DNA of 64,000 bases from Peribolospora baueri (taxonomy: Eukaryota > Basidiomycota > Peribolosporomycetes > Peribolosporales > Peribolosporaceae): NCBI GenBank assembly GCA_029717555.1, contig JAMDHS010000007.1, forward strand, positions 62,001 to 126,000, in the 5' to 3' direction. The translations under genes and the position numbers were made by a program. Within the stretch, counting starts at the first letter, position 1, and each line of letters begins with the position of its first letter. Under the pieces are notes generated by a model. The model made no database searches and was not told where the DNA came from. It was given only the letters and a program-made list of their open reading frames with translations. This document shows, piece by piece, positions 21,771 to 32,739 of this stretch.

Positions 21771-22852
21771 ATGGCAGCTCCGCGGCAGAACCAGCGATTG
21801 TTTCAGTTCAAGCTCGTCTTGCTCGGTGAGTGAAGTGAAGTGAGCTCGAGATGAGAGAGAAAAAGAGAGAGAGAGTAACGCGGTTGCCTCGCCAATTCTA
21901 TCTTAACCGCATGTCTGCCCTTGCGACCGGCGCTTCGCTCACATTGCTCGTTCGCTCCATCGGAACGAACCCCCTTCCGGTCTAGGCGAGTCGGCCGTCG
22001 GCAAGTCCTCCCTCGTCTTGCGATTCGTCAAGGACTCTTTCGACGACTACCGCGAGTCGACCATCGGCGCCGCCTTTCTTACCCAGACGCTCGCCATAGA
22101 CGATGACACCACTATCAAGTTTGAGATCTGGGACACCGCCGGCCAGGAGAGGTACAAGAGCCTAGCGCCCATGTACTACCGTAACGCCAACGCAGCCATT
22201 GTCGTGTACGACATCACCCAGCCGGTGAGTGACCCCGACGTCGAACGGAAGAAGGAGTGGACACATGTTTCGTCGGCGTTTATACCCGTGGCTGAGCTCC
22301 TTTTCCCCTGCTCTCTAACCTCTTTCTTATTCCCTCACCTCTCGTCACCTCTCGTGTAGTCTTCTCTTGATAAAGCCAAGTCGTGGATCCGCGAACTCCA
22401 GCGTCAGGCCGACCCAAACATCGTCATCGCCCTCGCTGGCAACAAGGCGGACCTGGCGAGCCGGAGGGCTATCAGCGCGGAGGTGAGACCGCTCGTTCAT
22501 CTAAACGGGACTTTGTTCAAATGTGTTCTAGCCTGTGTGGTGGCGAGGGCAATGCGCCAGCGGGACACGCATGTGTTCACGAGATTTTTGTCCGACTTTT
22601 TCTACCGCACGCCAGGAAGCACAAAACTACGCTCTATCGGAGAACTTGCTCTTCCTCGAGACGTCGGCGAAGGACGCGACGAACGTGCACGAGCTGTTTG
22701 CGCAGATTGCTCGCAAGCTGCCTCTCGACACCGGTCGGGCTGGCAGAGGCGCTGGCGCGACGGGAGGGCCGGGAGGCTCTGCGAGGCAGGGGTCTGGAGT
22801 CGATCTGCGAGGCAGGGCAGGCATGGATGGCGGGGACGGCTGTAACTGCTGA
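21771..22852 (+). CDS. RAB5: Rab5-family small GTPase
   Basis: Four exons (21771-21825, 21986-22224, 22360-22482, 22616-22852) encode 217 residues. Motifs in order: P-loop GESAVGKSS (split by intron 1 after its first base), switch [15 protein letters not shown], switch [22 protein letters not shown], base recognition NKAD and ETSAKD, and a C-terminal CNC prenylation site after a Gly-rich hypervariable tail. [10 protein letters not shown] with the DTAGQERY(K/H)SLAP motif identifies the Rab5/Vps21/Ypt5 subgroup, which controls early endosome tethering and vacuolar sorting. Length is typical. Intron 1 contains a GA-rich run (about 21852-21873). Confidence 0.95.
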
Positions 22853-23483
22853 CCATGGGACGGTACCCTTTTCACCGCGTTTCATTGCCGGTGAGGTCGT
22901 TCCCTCCTCCCTCCCCCGCCTCCTCCTTCTTCGCACATGATCTATTACTCCAAGCTCCCCTCCATTACCCCCCGTTCTACCTTTGTATTTTTATCCTCCG
23001 CTACGAACCTTTTTTTTCCTTCATCATGCGACGCTACTTGCAAGACGTTTTCTCCTGGCCTCTTTTGCTTGAAGAGACTACCCTAGTCCAAGGTTTTTCC
23101 ATCTCCTTTTCTCAAATGACAAAACATTGCCGTTCTTTTGTTCGTGTCCCGCACCACACCTCGAGCGCTTGTCAACGCTGGACTGTATCAGGATGGCAAG
23201 ATTCGAGGCGGTCGAGTCTTTCTTTCACGTGGACCGGGTGACTTTGGCTGGCTGGCTGGCAGCAATCCGGCATCGTACTACGGAACACTGAGCTACCTCA
23301 CCAAGGACTTGCAACGCCCTGAGCCAATCGAGTCCCGCCGAGCCAGGGCTAGGCACATAGCCACCATTGATACCCCGTCAAAGGGGAAATCGCGGCCAAG
23401 TTTGGTTTTGTCGCTCATGTTGGCAAGGTTGATGCGTTAGGTTTCGGCGGTGATCCGGCTCGAGGTGGATAGTTATTGTGATT

Positions 23484-23564
23484 GTCGTCTTAGCCCGGGG
23501 GGTTGGCAGCAAACTCTACAAAACTGATTAACGAGTCTGAAGCCTACACCTGGGCTAAGACGAC
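23484..23564. repeat. 13-bp perfect inverted repeat with 55-nt spacer
   Basis: GTCGTCTTAGCCC at 23484-23496 is repeated in inverted orientation at 23552-23564. It could form a stem in RNA or DNA. It lies about 250-330 bp upstream of the TRF-like start and about 630 bp past the RAB5 stop. I saw no target-site duplication or transposase, so I do not call it a mobile element. Confidence 0.5.
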
Positions 23565-23680
23565 TAACAGTAGAAGAATGACCACCAAGAGCATGCCGGT
23601 GGAGGCTACCCGCGTCCCTGCCGCAGCGATTGCCGCAGCAGCCCTCCGCCTCGTCTCCTCTCGTTGACGGTGGATCAAGA

Positions 23681-23696
23681 CTAGGGTTTAACCCTA
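23681..23696. promoter_or_regulatory. Inverted telomere-repeat (telobox) pair upstream of TRF1-like gene
   Basis: CTAGGGTTTAACCCTA contains TAGGGTT and AACCCTA head to head. Both are units of TTAGGG-type telomere repeat in opposite orientation. It lies 119-134 bp upstream of the start codon of a gene for a telomere duplex-binding protein, which suggests binding by that protein or by the nearby Tay1-like protein. This is inference from sequence. Confidence 0.5.
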
Positions 23697-23814
23697 CACC
23701 CCTCACCCCCACCCTCGGCTCGACCCACGCGCCGGCACCTTCTCAAGCACACGAAGGCAGGAAGGAAGGAAGGACGAACGAACGAAGAGCGCGCGCACGA
23801 AGGAATACATTCAT

Positions 23815-26800
23815 ATGGCGACCACGCGCAGGCGTCGCGGCTTGAGCGTGAGCGACGCCACCACAGGCGCGTCGGTGGCGACGAGGGCCAGCAGTCGCGT
23901 CACCCGCCCGACCACCGGCGGTCGACGCGGCGGCTCTCGGGCCATGTCCGCGGGCGTCGACGAGGAGGAGGCTGACGACGCCAAGGGCTTCGCCGTGGAG
24001 CAGGCCGCCGACTCTGAGGCGGATGCTTTGATGGCCGTACAAGAGGACGGTGGCGCGGAGACGCATCAGGACGAGCGTCTCTCCACGCCGCGCCCCTCGC
24101 GGGGGTCCGCGCTCGGTACGCCGTTGACGGTGAGGCCGGCCGAGAGGTGGCGTGCCAGCCAGGCGACGAGGGATGCGCAGGCGCTCGAAGAGTCTCGCGG
24201 TGTCGGCCAACAGCAGCAAGGCGAGCAAGCGCCGTCGCAGTCCTCCCTCGCTGAGGAGGGCGGTAGTGACGCGTCGACGCGTCCGTTGTTCCGTCGCATG
24301 CGTCTTCGCCAGAGCTTGTTCGGCGAGGGGGATAGGCTGCATCTGATGACGGTCGAACAGAGGCTTGCAGTCATGCAACAGCAGGCGCGGGACGTGACCA
24401 ACTTCTATCTCACCGAGAGCGATGGTGCTGTCGAGTCCCAGAGCGAGGAAGGCACCGACAAGCTCAAAGGGATGGGCGAGGAAGCGCAGCGCCTCTGGAA
24501 ACCGTTCGCCGGTGAGCACCATCTCGGTCTTTGCGTTTATATCTGCCTTTTCTTTTGCTTACTTTTCATCCTCTCCGGTATCAGAGTTTAAACGGAACCG
24601 CCTGTTCGCGTCGTCCGAGTTCGATCAACACTTCATATTCGTGTCCGAGATCCTCGACGCGCTTCGTGGCGACCCCACTTTCTCGCCTTCCAAACTCAAT
24701 CTGACTCCTATTCGCGAGGCCAACATCGCTACCTTCCTCCACTATGTTTTCCAGGTGTACCGCTTTGCCGCAGAAGATGCTGATGATGCTCAGGAAGTGC
24801 CAAGGCCCGTTGACGTCAAGGCACTCGACGAGGCGAGGACGGTCTTCTTTGAGCTCATAGTTCCTTCCGAGGCGGAGATCAATGAAGGCGTGTTGTCATT
24901 GTTGATCGACCTCAACACTCAGGTGGGCTCTTCGTGTCTCCCGAATTAACAGTGACTGTCAGCGGGCTCAGCCGACGTGACCTCTTGCCTCTTTCTCGGA
25001 ACGGCAGGTGTTCATTCACTCAGCGATCCAGCGTGCGGCGGCGTGTATGAAGGAATCGTCGGAGTCTGATGGAGCGCATCTCTTGCGCCTCACAGCCGGC
25101 CACCGTGAATCCATGGACGATATGACGGCGCTCTTCAGCGTCAGCTCCCTTATGGAGCAGCTCAACAAGTCTGGAAGGACCGGTGAAGAGGGAGGTTTGA
25201 GCGAGGATAGGATCGCGGAGAAGCTCAGAACGTACGAACGCCTGGCCCGCTATCGGATGGACGATGTGAGTTGGTGCCCGATGGGGATGGAACAGGAGCG
25301 GCTCTGACAATAGCTCGTTTCAAATGCGTCCCTCTCAGCTTCGCGTTATGGACTACGAATACATCACGATGATGGAGCGTTATCCTTTGTTTATCGTGGC
25401 ATGTCGGCTTGCGTCGTTCATCCGTGAGCTACCTCTTCACCCCCGTGAGCGACCGCGGACGCCAAGTCAACCTCCACCCGGACAGAGTCACTCGGCAGTC
25501 CGTCCAATGCAACGCTCATCCGGTGGAGGTGTCGGCGGCGGTGCGTTGGAGCACGCAGACGACGGAGGAGAAAGTCTCGTGGAGAGCAGCCAGGAAAACG
25601 AGGGCGAGCACCACTTTCGGCCAGAAGAGATCGCCCGGTTCAACGCCGAGATCCTTGCTGGCAACCTTGAGCCGGACGCGAACCAATCGGCGCAATTGCT
25701 CGGAACTAGCGAGCAGCACATTGCCGCTCTGCTGGCATCTTCCGGGTTCAGCCAGGCCACTTCCCTTGACGACGTGGGCAGTAGTCAGCAGAGCGAATCG
25801 GAGAGTGTAGTGGGAATGGCCCCAGAGACCGCCATGGCGGCTCTCCGAAACAGGAGCACGGGCAAGAGCATCAGCGGCATCGTCCTCGGCAGCCCAGTCG
25901 CGCCCGAGGTGCAGACCCACCTCAGCCCGGAGCAGCAGCTCGCACAGCTGGAGGGTCGTCTACAGTTCACGCCCGGCTATCGTCTTCAGATGTGAGTCAA
26001 CCAGTCCGTTTTCGGCTGTCCAGCACGTCTTACTGAGGCCTTCTTTCTCGATTTCCTTCAGATCAAACGTGCAACGGTAAGAGCCGTCATGTCGTCTCGG
26101 GCGTCGCGTTTTAACAGAATGGCTAAAATCCTCTGTTGTCTCATCACAGTCCTGGTGTCAGCGCTTTTCAGCCGACGGAAGAAGGGGAACAGCTGCAGGA
26201 ATTCGATTCTCAGCAGGACGGCGTTGAGCCCGAGGAGGATGTGTTCTTGCAAGGCGATCGCCAAGATGGCAAACGCAAGGGAAAGGGGAAGGCTAAGCAG
26301 ACCCGGGGCCGGGTCTTGGCGGAACGCCAAAACGTCGACGAGCCTGGTCTGGCGCGCGGGTCCGGTCGGCCTGGAGTCGACCAATCGATGTCGGCCGGCG
26401 ATAGCTTGGTGTCACAGGGCGGCATGCCGGAATTGGACGGAGATGACCCGCGCGGCCTCGAATGGCAGCCTTACGACGAAAGCGCGACGTACCGGCCAGA
26501 AGCCTTCCCTTCGACTTCCCCGGCGAGCGAGCAGCCGGGCCAGCCACAGATCGATCCGCAGCTGGAGATGGGTGATAACGCGGGACGCAATGGCGTGCAT
26601 CACAACATCCAGTCGAACGAGGCGGTCGGGCGCAACGTGGCCCAAGTGATCAATCACATCGTTGGGTCGGCTCACCGCGGTTATTCTACGCCACCACGGT
26701 CGAGGAAGCGGTCGCGTGCGGATCGGGGGGAGGAGGAGTCTGAGAGCGGCGACGTGACTGAGCTCGACGAGCAGACGCGAGAGTGGCTTAATGCCGGAAA

Positions 26801-27879
26801 GCGCCGACGGGCGGACGAGCAAGCGGGAAAGGACATGGTGGAGCCGGTCAAGAAGCAGCGCACGGAGGTGTCTCAACTCCCGCAACAAGGGGAGGCGGAG
26901 GAGGCGGGGGCGTCCCAGGCTCAGAGTGGAGCGGGGGGCGCGGTGGTGGCTACAGAGAAGAAGTCGAGGTCGTACGCCACCGGCGGCAACCAGACCGGTC
27001 GCAAGGGCTGGACGCAAGAAGAGACGGACGCGCTATTGGATGCGCTCGAGCGTCTCTTGCTTGGCGAACGTCGTCCCAAGCAGCCGTACTCGGAGGTGCT
27101 TGACCTGTACGGCGAGTTCGCTGGGAGCGGCAACCCGATCCTCAAATACAAGAACAACGTGCAGCTAAAGGACAAGGCGCGGAACGAGTACCAGAAGAGG
27201 CTCCGCGCCGGCGAGCCCATCCCTTCGTACTTCCTCAAGCTGTTTAACACTGTGCAGAAGGGACGCGGACCGGACGCCGAGGTGAAGGCGAGTACGGGCC
27301 GCCCACGTCAGAGCCGGCAGGGCGGGTCAAGTCGCGCACAGCAGCACCAGCAACACCACGAGCAAGGACACTACGACCAACACGCACACCTGCAGCAGCA
27401 CCAGCACGAGCAGCACGTGGCGGAGCAGGCGGGGGCCCAGGCGGGGGGGGCGCCGATGCAAGCCCATCAGCCGTCCTTCGCCGGCTTGTCCACTGCAGCA
27501 GCACAGCCGTTCACGCTCACTGCGGCTCAACAGCAGCAGATCGACACTTCGAGCTTCCTACCGCTCCTGGCCGCGATGAGCAGGCACGTGATGCAGCTCC
27601 AGCAGGCGCAACAACAACAAGCCCACCAACATCACCAACAGGAACAGCCGGTTCATGAGCAGCAGCAGCAGGGGCACGAGCAGGTGCAGATGCAGGAGCA
27701 CGAGCGGGCAGTGGCGGCGGAAGAGCAGGCGCAGCAGCATGAGCAGACACAACTCGAACAGGCACAACTTGAGCAGGTTCAGCACGAGCAGCAGCAGGCG
27801 CAACAAGTCGATACCCGACGGGAGGACGAGAAGCAAGAGCAAGTGGAGGGGCAGGAGCAGGAGCAGGAGCACGCGCACA

Positions 27880-27920
<41 letters not shown>

Positions 27921-27962
27921 CCGGTGGTGCACGCGGCAGGAGACCCGGGCGTGACGGCATGA
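23815..27962 (+). CDS. TRF1: TRF/Taz1-like telomere duplex-binding protein
   Basis: Exons 23815-24511, 24585-24922, 25008-25265, 25339-25991, optional 26062-26076, and 26150-27962 give 1257 residues. Residues about 165-430 are all-helical (EFKRNRLFASSEFDQHFIFV, HYVFQVYRFAAED, MDYEYITMMERYPLFIVACR) and sit where TRF proteins carry the TRFH dimerisation domain. Residues about 938-1000 form one Myb domain: GRKGWTQEETDALLDALERL, then NNVQLKDKARNEYQKRL, related to the telobox VDLKDKWRN but with Gln and Ala replacing Asp and Trp. N-terminal TRFH plus one C-terminal Myb is the TRF1/TRF2/Taz1 layout. The last 200 residues are Gln/His/Glu-rich, ending in a His-Glu repeat. The 15-nt microexon is in frame and optional. 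TRFH assignment rests on position and helicity, not clear motif identity. Confidence 0.72.
27885..27920. repeat. GAGCAC hexanucleotide repeat coding His-Glu
   Basis: Six perfect GAGCAC units within the last exon of the TRF1-like gene encode an alternating His-Glu run. The stretch before it (about 27590-27880) is a looser CAG/CAA/GAG-rich tract coding Gln and Glu. Such tracts change length by slippage. Confidence 0.8.
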
Positions 27963-28371
27963 ACGGGCGTGGTCGTGGGTTAGAGTGTTCTGTCGGTGGT
28001 GATGTCTCGAGTCTGGAATTTGTGAGATAATAGTTAGCTTTGCGCTCTCCGTCTCGAAAACCGTCGGCGACTTTTCTTGAGAGAGTCAGGTCGAATGAGA
28101 TGCCTCCGTCGTCAGTTTGTTCGCTCTTTCCCGCTCTCCGCTTTCAGCGTTCAAAAGATTTCGGAACGTCTGTTCGAGATAATGAAAAGAGCTTGATTAA
28201 CTGGCAGGTGACGTGAAAGCTTTGGCTACGCTGGTTTTCACGGGCGCTTCCGGCTCGCTGCGCGAGGTTCCTAGACATCGGCAAGGGTCTAAAACAAACG
28301 ACAAGTTCGACTCGCTCGTGCCATCCACTACCGTCCTAGCCATCGATCTATTCATGACATGGCACGGCAGC
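27963..28371. other. Convergent intergenic region
   Basis: About 410 bp between the stops of the TRF1-like and ATP14 genes. It should contain both 3' ends. I see no gene. Confidence 0.4.
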
Positions 28372-29221
28372 TCAGTGAGCGGCGTGGGCGGGCTCGTCCG
28401 CCTCGGCGGAACGGAGGTAAGCGGAGAGGTCCTCGGCGGGCTCGGTGATGCCACTGGCATCGGCGCCGGCCTTGAGCACGTCCGACTCGGCGAGCAGCGG
28501 CTCCTGGGCGTCGTACGCCTGAAGCTCCTGCGCGAGCTCCTGGCCCGAGGGGACGGCGGGGGCGGCGGGGGGAGGGGGGACGTGGAACTCGCGGACTTGG
28601 CCTTTGTGGGCGTCCTTGACCTGCGGGGCAGAGAAAAGAGCAGAGAAGACGAAGACGAAAGAAGAAGCAGCAAAGACATGGGAGGTGAGCTTGAGGCGTT
28701 TCCATCGCCGTCTCGGACCGGACCCAGGCTACGCACCGCCGGAGGGGGCTTGTAGCCCTTGGTCTCCTTGATGTACACGTCCTTGACAATGTCAGTGACG
28801 CCTAAAGAGCCGGGGAGGAAGCGAGGGGAGGAAAAGAAAAGGGAAACGGCGAGGCATGGGGATGAGGCAAAGGAAACGGAGGAGGAGGGGGGACGCGATC
28901 GAAAGAACGCCGGCCGGCCCTGAACGCGCCTCGGCGGGTGCGATGGGTGTGATACGCACTCTTTTGCGAAACGGTCGACGTCGCGAACGACCGGCTGACG
29001 TTGGTGCGGAGGGCAGGCACGGCGCGGGCCTGAACAGCGGAGAGACCAGTGAGGTGAGCCGGGGTGAGCGAACGGGCGACGTGCGACGTGCAACAAGAGC
29101 AGAACAGAGCCCAACCGAGCCGAGGCGAGCTCAGCCTGATTCGACGCCCCATTCTGAAGGCCTTGGAAGAGAGGCAGGCACTCACCGCAGACAACGCGCT
29201 CCGTGCGAGGAAGGCGGGCAT
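28372..29221 (-). CDS. ATP14: Mitochondrial ATP synthase subunit h
   Basis: Four exons (29221-29186, 29029-28960, 28801-28737, 28620-28372) encode 139 residues. The N-terminus MPAFLARSALSA followed by ARAVPALRTNVSRSFATSTV is a typical mitochondrial presequence. The conserved core is VTDIVKDVYIKETKGYKPPP, then VKDAHKGQVREFHVPPPP and a short acidic C-terminal region (ELAQELQAYDAQEP, LSAYLRSAEADEP). This matches fungal subunit h (ATP14) of the F1Fo ATP synthase peripheral stalk. The yeast protein is 124 residues. A donor of GTGCGT type is used twice. Assignment is from the core motif. Confidence 0.85.
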
Positions 29222-31347
29222 GATGAAAGCGGGGATGAAGTGAAGGAGGAAGGGGACTGGAAGGTAGGAAGGTACGGTGGAACGACGACGGCGACGACGA
29301 TCGTCGATTCGCTCGACTCCGGGACGGACGGCGAAGAGATCCGGGCGAGGCGTGGGAGTTTCAGGCCGAATGCCGTCTATCTCCGTCCTTGCTACCGGTC
29401 ACGTGCGAGATCGACGGTGACCTCCCTTGTGTGTTCTCCCCCTCCTGTCCTCTTCCTTGCTTTCTTTTCCAACAGGGGTCCGTGTCTACGGTCATCGCGC
29501 CAGAAGATGAAGGAAGGATGGGGTCATCCAAGATACACGATTTGACCGAGAGGGTCTCTCTGCCGACATATCCTTGCGCACAGAAACCAACCAGCCCGCC
29601 GAGGTTGTCGGATGTCCGACCGCCTCGTCGCCTCGTTCATTCATTCATTTAGATGACTTGCATGCTTTCGACCTCAGCTCTAGAGACGAGGCTACGCAGG
29701 CGGTTTGTCGTGCTCGGCTGTGCAAAGATGGGCGGCTGACTGGTGAGCTAGTTGCAAAGCGTAGCCTTGCACGCCGCTGCACATCGCTTCACGTCGGTTT
29801 GCCGACAGGAAACAGACAATGGGCGGAGGCGGGCGTTGGAACGTTCCTTGAGGTAGAGCGGCACGCATGCTTGCGCTGGGCGACGGTGTACGCAGAGCTG
29901 TCGTCCGTGAAAGCTGCGCACTGTAGGATCGACGGAGGCTGTGACGTCGTCGACTTGATTGCTGGCCTTGCTATCTGTGCTGCTTAGCTCGAGCGCTCTG
30001 TCTCAGATGCACCACATCCATCCACACCTGACGGACGGGGTCGTCCAACGGCGGGGCATCCCGTGCCGATCCCAGTGCGGTTGCTGCGGTGGAGGGACCA
30101 GTGGTGGCTGATCATGGACCGAGCGAGTTGCAATCAATAGTCCGAGCGGAGAGCATGATCACAGGACCGGCGCCGGGTCGGGCTCGGTAGCAGAACGGGA
30201 TCCGACGGCTGATAGACGGACGACTTGTACTCGGTGACTTACATGCAAGCAAGTACCGTAAGTACCTGCCAAACGTAGTCTTGTTCGTCTCGTCTCGTCT
30301 CGTCTCGTCTTCCCTCTTCTCTCCGTGCCGGGCCGGTCGCCGGTCGCTGGCTGATGGAGGGAGGGAACGGGAATATGTGGTCACGTTGGCTCACCTTTGC
30401 CCTTCACTAGTCTCTCCCCGCTCATCCCTCCATCGGCAGCTAATCTGATCTGACCCTCGTTCGCACGCTGGCAACAATGGCAGCCGCTAAGCCGGCCGCC
30501 GGCTTCATTCGCCACTCCATCCCATCCGCCGAGCTCCCGCTGACGCTGACCGCTCCCTAGATAGCGACCGTCTCACAGACGCTCACGCCCCGGCCGGCAC
30601 CCGGTCGCCCCGACCGACAGCTCCCACTCCGATGGACCCTTTTCGGGAAACCTGCTCCACTTTCCTCGGTTGTTCCTCCGCGACGCACGGGCACGGGTCG
30701 GTGGGTGGGGGTCCTCTTCCACGTTATCACCACGCTATCATCCTGACTCAACCGTGCACACACAGTGCGACACACGTTGTGCTCGGGCGCTAACGATGGC
30801 CACTGCCTTTTGTTCTTGCCTTGGTGTGTTCGTGTGGGGCTGACTGGCGATGGATCGACCTTGCGGCTGTGGTCCTTGCAGTCACAGCCTCCCCTTGTCA
30901 GTCCCTGAGACGGGCGTGCAGCAGATGATCATCTCTTTGCATCGCCTCTCCGCATGGTCCTCGCCTCTCGCCGACGCCGCTCATTTCACCACCCTCTCCT
31001 CGGTACCGTCGACATTGCTTGCGTGGTCCCTCCGGCGGCAAGACTCCGCCGGCACGTCGACAGGGCCTCTCCAAAGCATAGTCTACGTCCTGCGTCGGAG
31101 GTCTTCTGACCACCTCCCGCAATCGGCAGCGCTCGTCCGTTATACCGTCCCATCCTCCGTCTTACCATACGAGGGCAACACCGCCATGGTCTTCTACCAT
31201 CTTTACCGCTCACTTCATCCAGACTAGCTCTCCTCGTCATCTGAGTATACTGACCTAGCCGAGGATGGGAAAGATCAGCTCCGGGTGCCGGTAGAATGCA
31301 CACCTGACCCCCCCTTTCCCGACCCCCTCTGCGCGGGCAACGCTGAC
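29222..31347. other. Long gene-poor region
   Basis: About 2.1 kb with no convincing exon on either strand; open frames here have no recognisable domain and no splice-supported structure. It holds the ATP14 promoter at its left end and the GH16 promoter at its right end, plus a CGTCT repeat (30286-30310) and a CATT repeat near 29637-29650. A non-coding RNA or a lineage-specific gene cannot be excluded. Confidence 0.4.
30286..30310. repeat. CGTCT pentanucleotide microsatellite
   Basis: Five perfect CGTCT units in the gene-poor region upstream of the GH16 gene. Confidence 0.8.
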
Positions 31348-31354
31348 TATAAAA
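31348..31354 (+). promoter_or_regulatory. TATA box of GH16 gene
   Basis: TATAAAA lies 236 bp upstream of the GH16 start codon and is followed by a long pyrimidine-rich tract (about 31360-31560), the usual layout of strongly expressed fungal genes. Confidence 0.6.
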
Positions 31355-31589
31355 CCCGTCTTCCTTTCTTCGTCCAGCCTTTGCCCCCTCTCCCAAGCCC
31401 CATATCGGTCACCCTTTGTCCCTTCTCACCCCCCGAGTTAGCTCACCCTCTTCTCGTCTGCTACGCATAACCCCCCCGGCGGTCGCTCACGCTCTTTCCA
31501 GCTACGCCACTTCGCACGACGTTTCGCTGCTCGACCACGCTCCTCTCCTCTTCTTCCTTTGGTCTTCTTCTCAAGCCCATTCGATCGAG

Positions 31590-32739
31590 ATGATCCCCTC
31601 CGGTACCGCTTCGAGCGTCCTCCGCTTCGCCCTCGCTGCCGCCTTCGTGGCCGGCGTCCAGGCGAACCCCTATAACAAGGTCAAGCAGTATAAAGGCAGC
31701 GGTGAGGCGCCAATGGAACGGTAAATGTGATTGAATAATAATAGCTCGACTGACAAATGCCCCTCCCTCCTTCTTCCGCTACGCCGCACCGCAGACTTCC
31801 TCAGTTGGTCGTTTGCCACGGTGAGCGGCAGGCGCGGATTTTCCTTTGACGGGTGACCTATCTCGCTCATCCGTATCACTCGTTCCTTTTTCCATCCTTC
31901 TGCTGCAGGGCGCCGATCTCACTCACGGCGCGGTGAACTACCTCGGCTCTCAAGACGCCCAGAACGCCGGCCTGGCCAAGGTAAACTCGGACGGCTCGTT
32001 CCACATGGCCGTCGACTCGACGTCCACGGGCGTCAACCGCAATTCTGTGCGAATCCAGAGCAACGAGCAGTACGAGGACGCGGTCATCATCCTCGACCTC
32101 GCTCACATGCCCCAGGGTTGCGGCACCTGGCCCGCCTTCTGGACCGTCGGCAGCAACTGGCCGGCGAACGGCGAGATTGACATCCTGGAGGGCGTCAACG
32201 ACGAGGGCCCCAATGCGGCCACTCTGCACACCACGCCCGGCTGCACAATGGGCTTCGGATCGGAGACGGGCACGCCGGTCTCCACGAACTGCGACACCTC
32301 GGTGAACGGCAACCAGGGCTGCCAGGTCAAGTTCAACCAGGCGAACAGCTACAGCGAGGCGCTCAACAGCGCCGGCGGCGGTTACTTTGCCATGCAGAGG
32401 GACCAGAACGCTGGCATCTTCATCTGGTTCTGGGCCCGCAACTCTGGCGGCATCCCGTCCGACGTCACCTCGCTCGGCGGCAGCGTCGACGTCTCTGGCT
32501 GGGGCACCCCCACCGCATCGTTCCCCTTCTCCGGCTCGTGCTCCAACTCGCACTTTGGGCCCCACAACATCGTCTTCGATCTCACCCTCTGCGGAGACTG
32601 GGCCGGCAGCGTCTTCCCCAGCGCGCCCTGCGCCCAGGCCCTTGGTACGACCAACTGCGTCAGCTTTGCGCAGAATACGCCTAGCGCGTTCACTAACGCT
32701 TACTGGACCGTCAACTCGGTCTGGGTCGGCCAGATGTAG
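31590..32739 (+). CDS. Secreted GH16 endo-beta-1,3(4)-glucanase-like enzyme
   Basis: Three exons (31590-31701, 31795-31820, 31909-32739) encode 322 residues. The first 25 residues are a clear signal peptide (hydrophobic core LRFALAAAFVAGVQA). The GH16 active site is GEIDILEGVND, with Glu135 as nucleophile, Asp137 and Glu140 as acid/base by the family pattern ExDxxE. WPAFWTVG and the terminal WTVNSVWVGQM also fit laminarinase-type GH16 enzymes, which are about 300 residues long. The enzyme should act outside the cell on beta-1,3/1,4 or 1,3/1,6 glucans, either for nutrition or wall remodelling. No GPI signal is visible. Exon 2 is only 26 nt. A TATA box and pyrimidine-rich leader suggest strong regulated expression. 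Confidence 0.9.

Larger units (their letters stand above)
22853..23814. other. Intergenic region upstream of the TRF-like gene
   Basis: About 960 bp with no gene. It contains the RAB5 3' region, a 13-bp inverted repeat, and an inverted telomere-repeat pair close to the next start codon (both listed separately). A GAAG/GGAC-rich purine stretch precedes the TRF-like ATG. Confidence 0.45.

Noticed and set aside
27590-27940. Poly-Leu/Val-like and poly-Ala-like minus-strand frames over the repeat tail of the TRF1-like gene
   Set aside because: They are the reverse reading of CAG/GAG/CAC repeats and are not membrane proteins.
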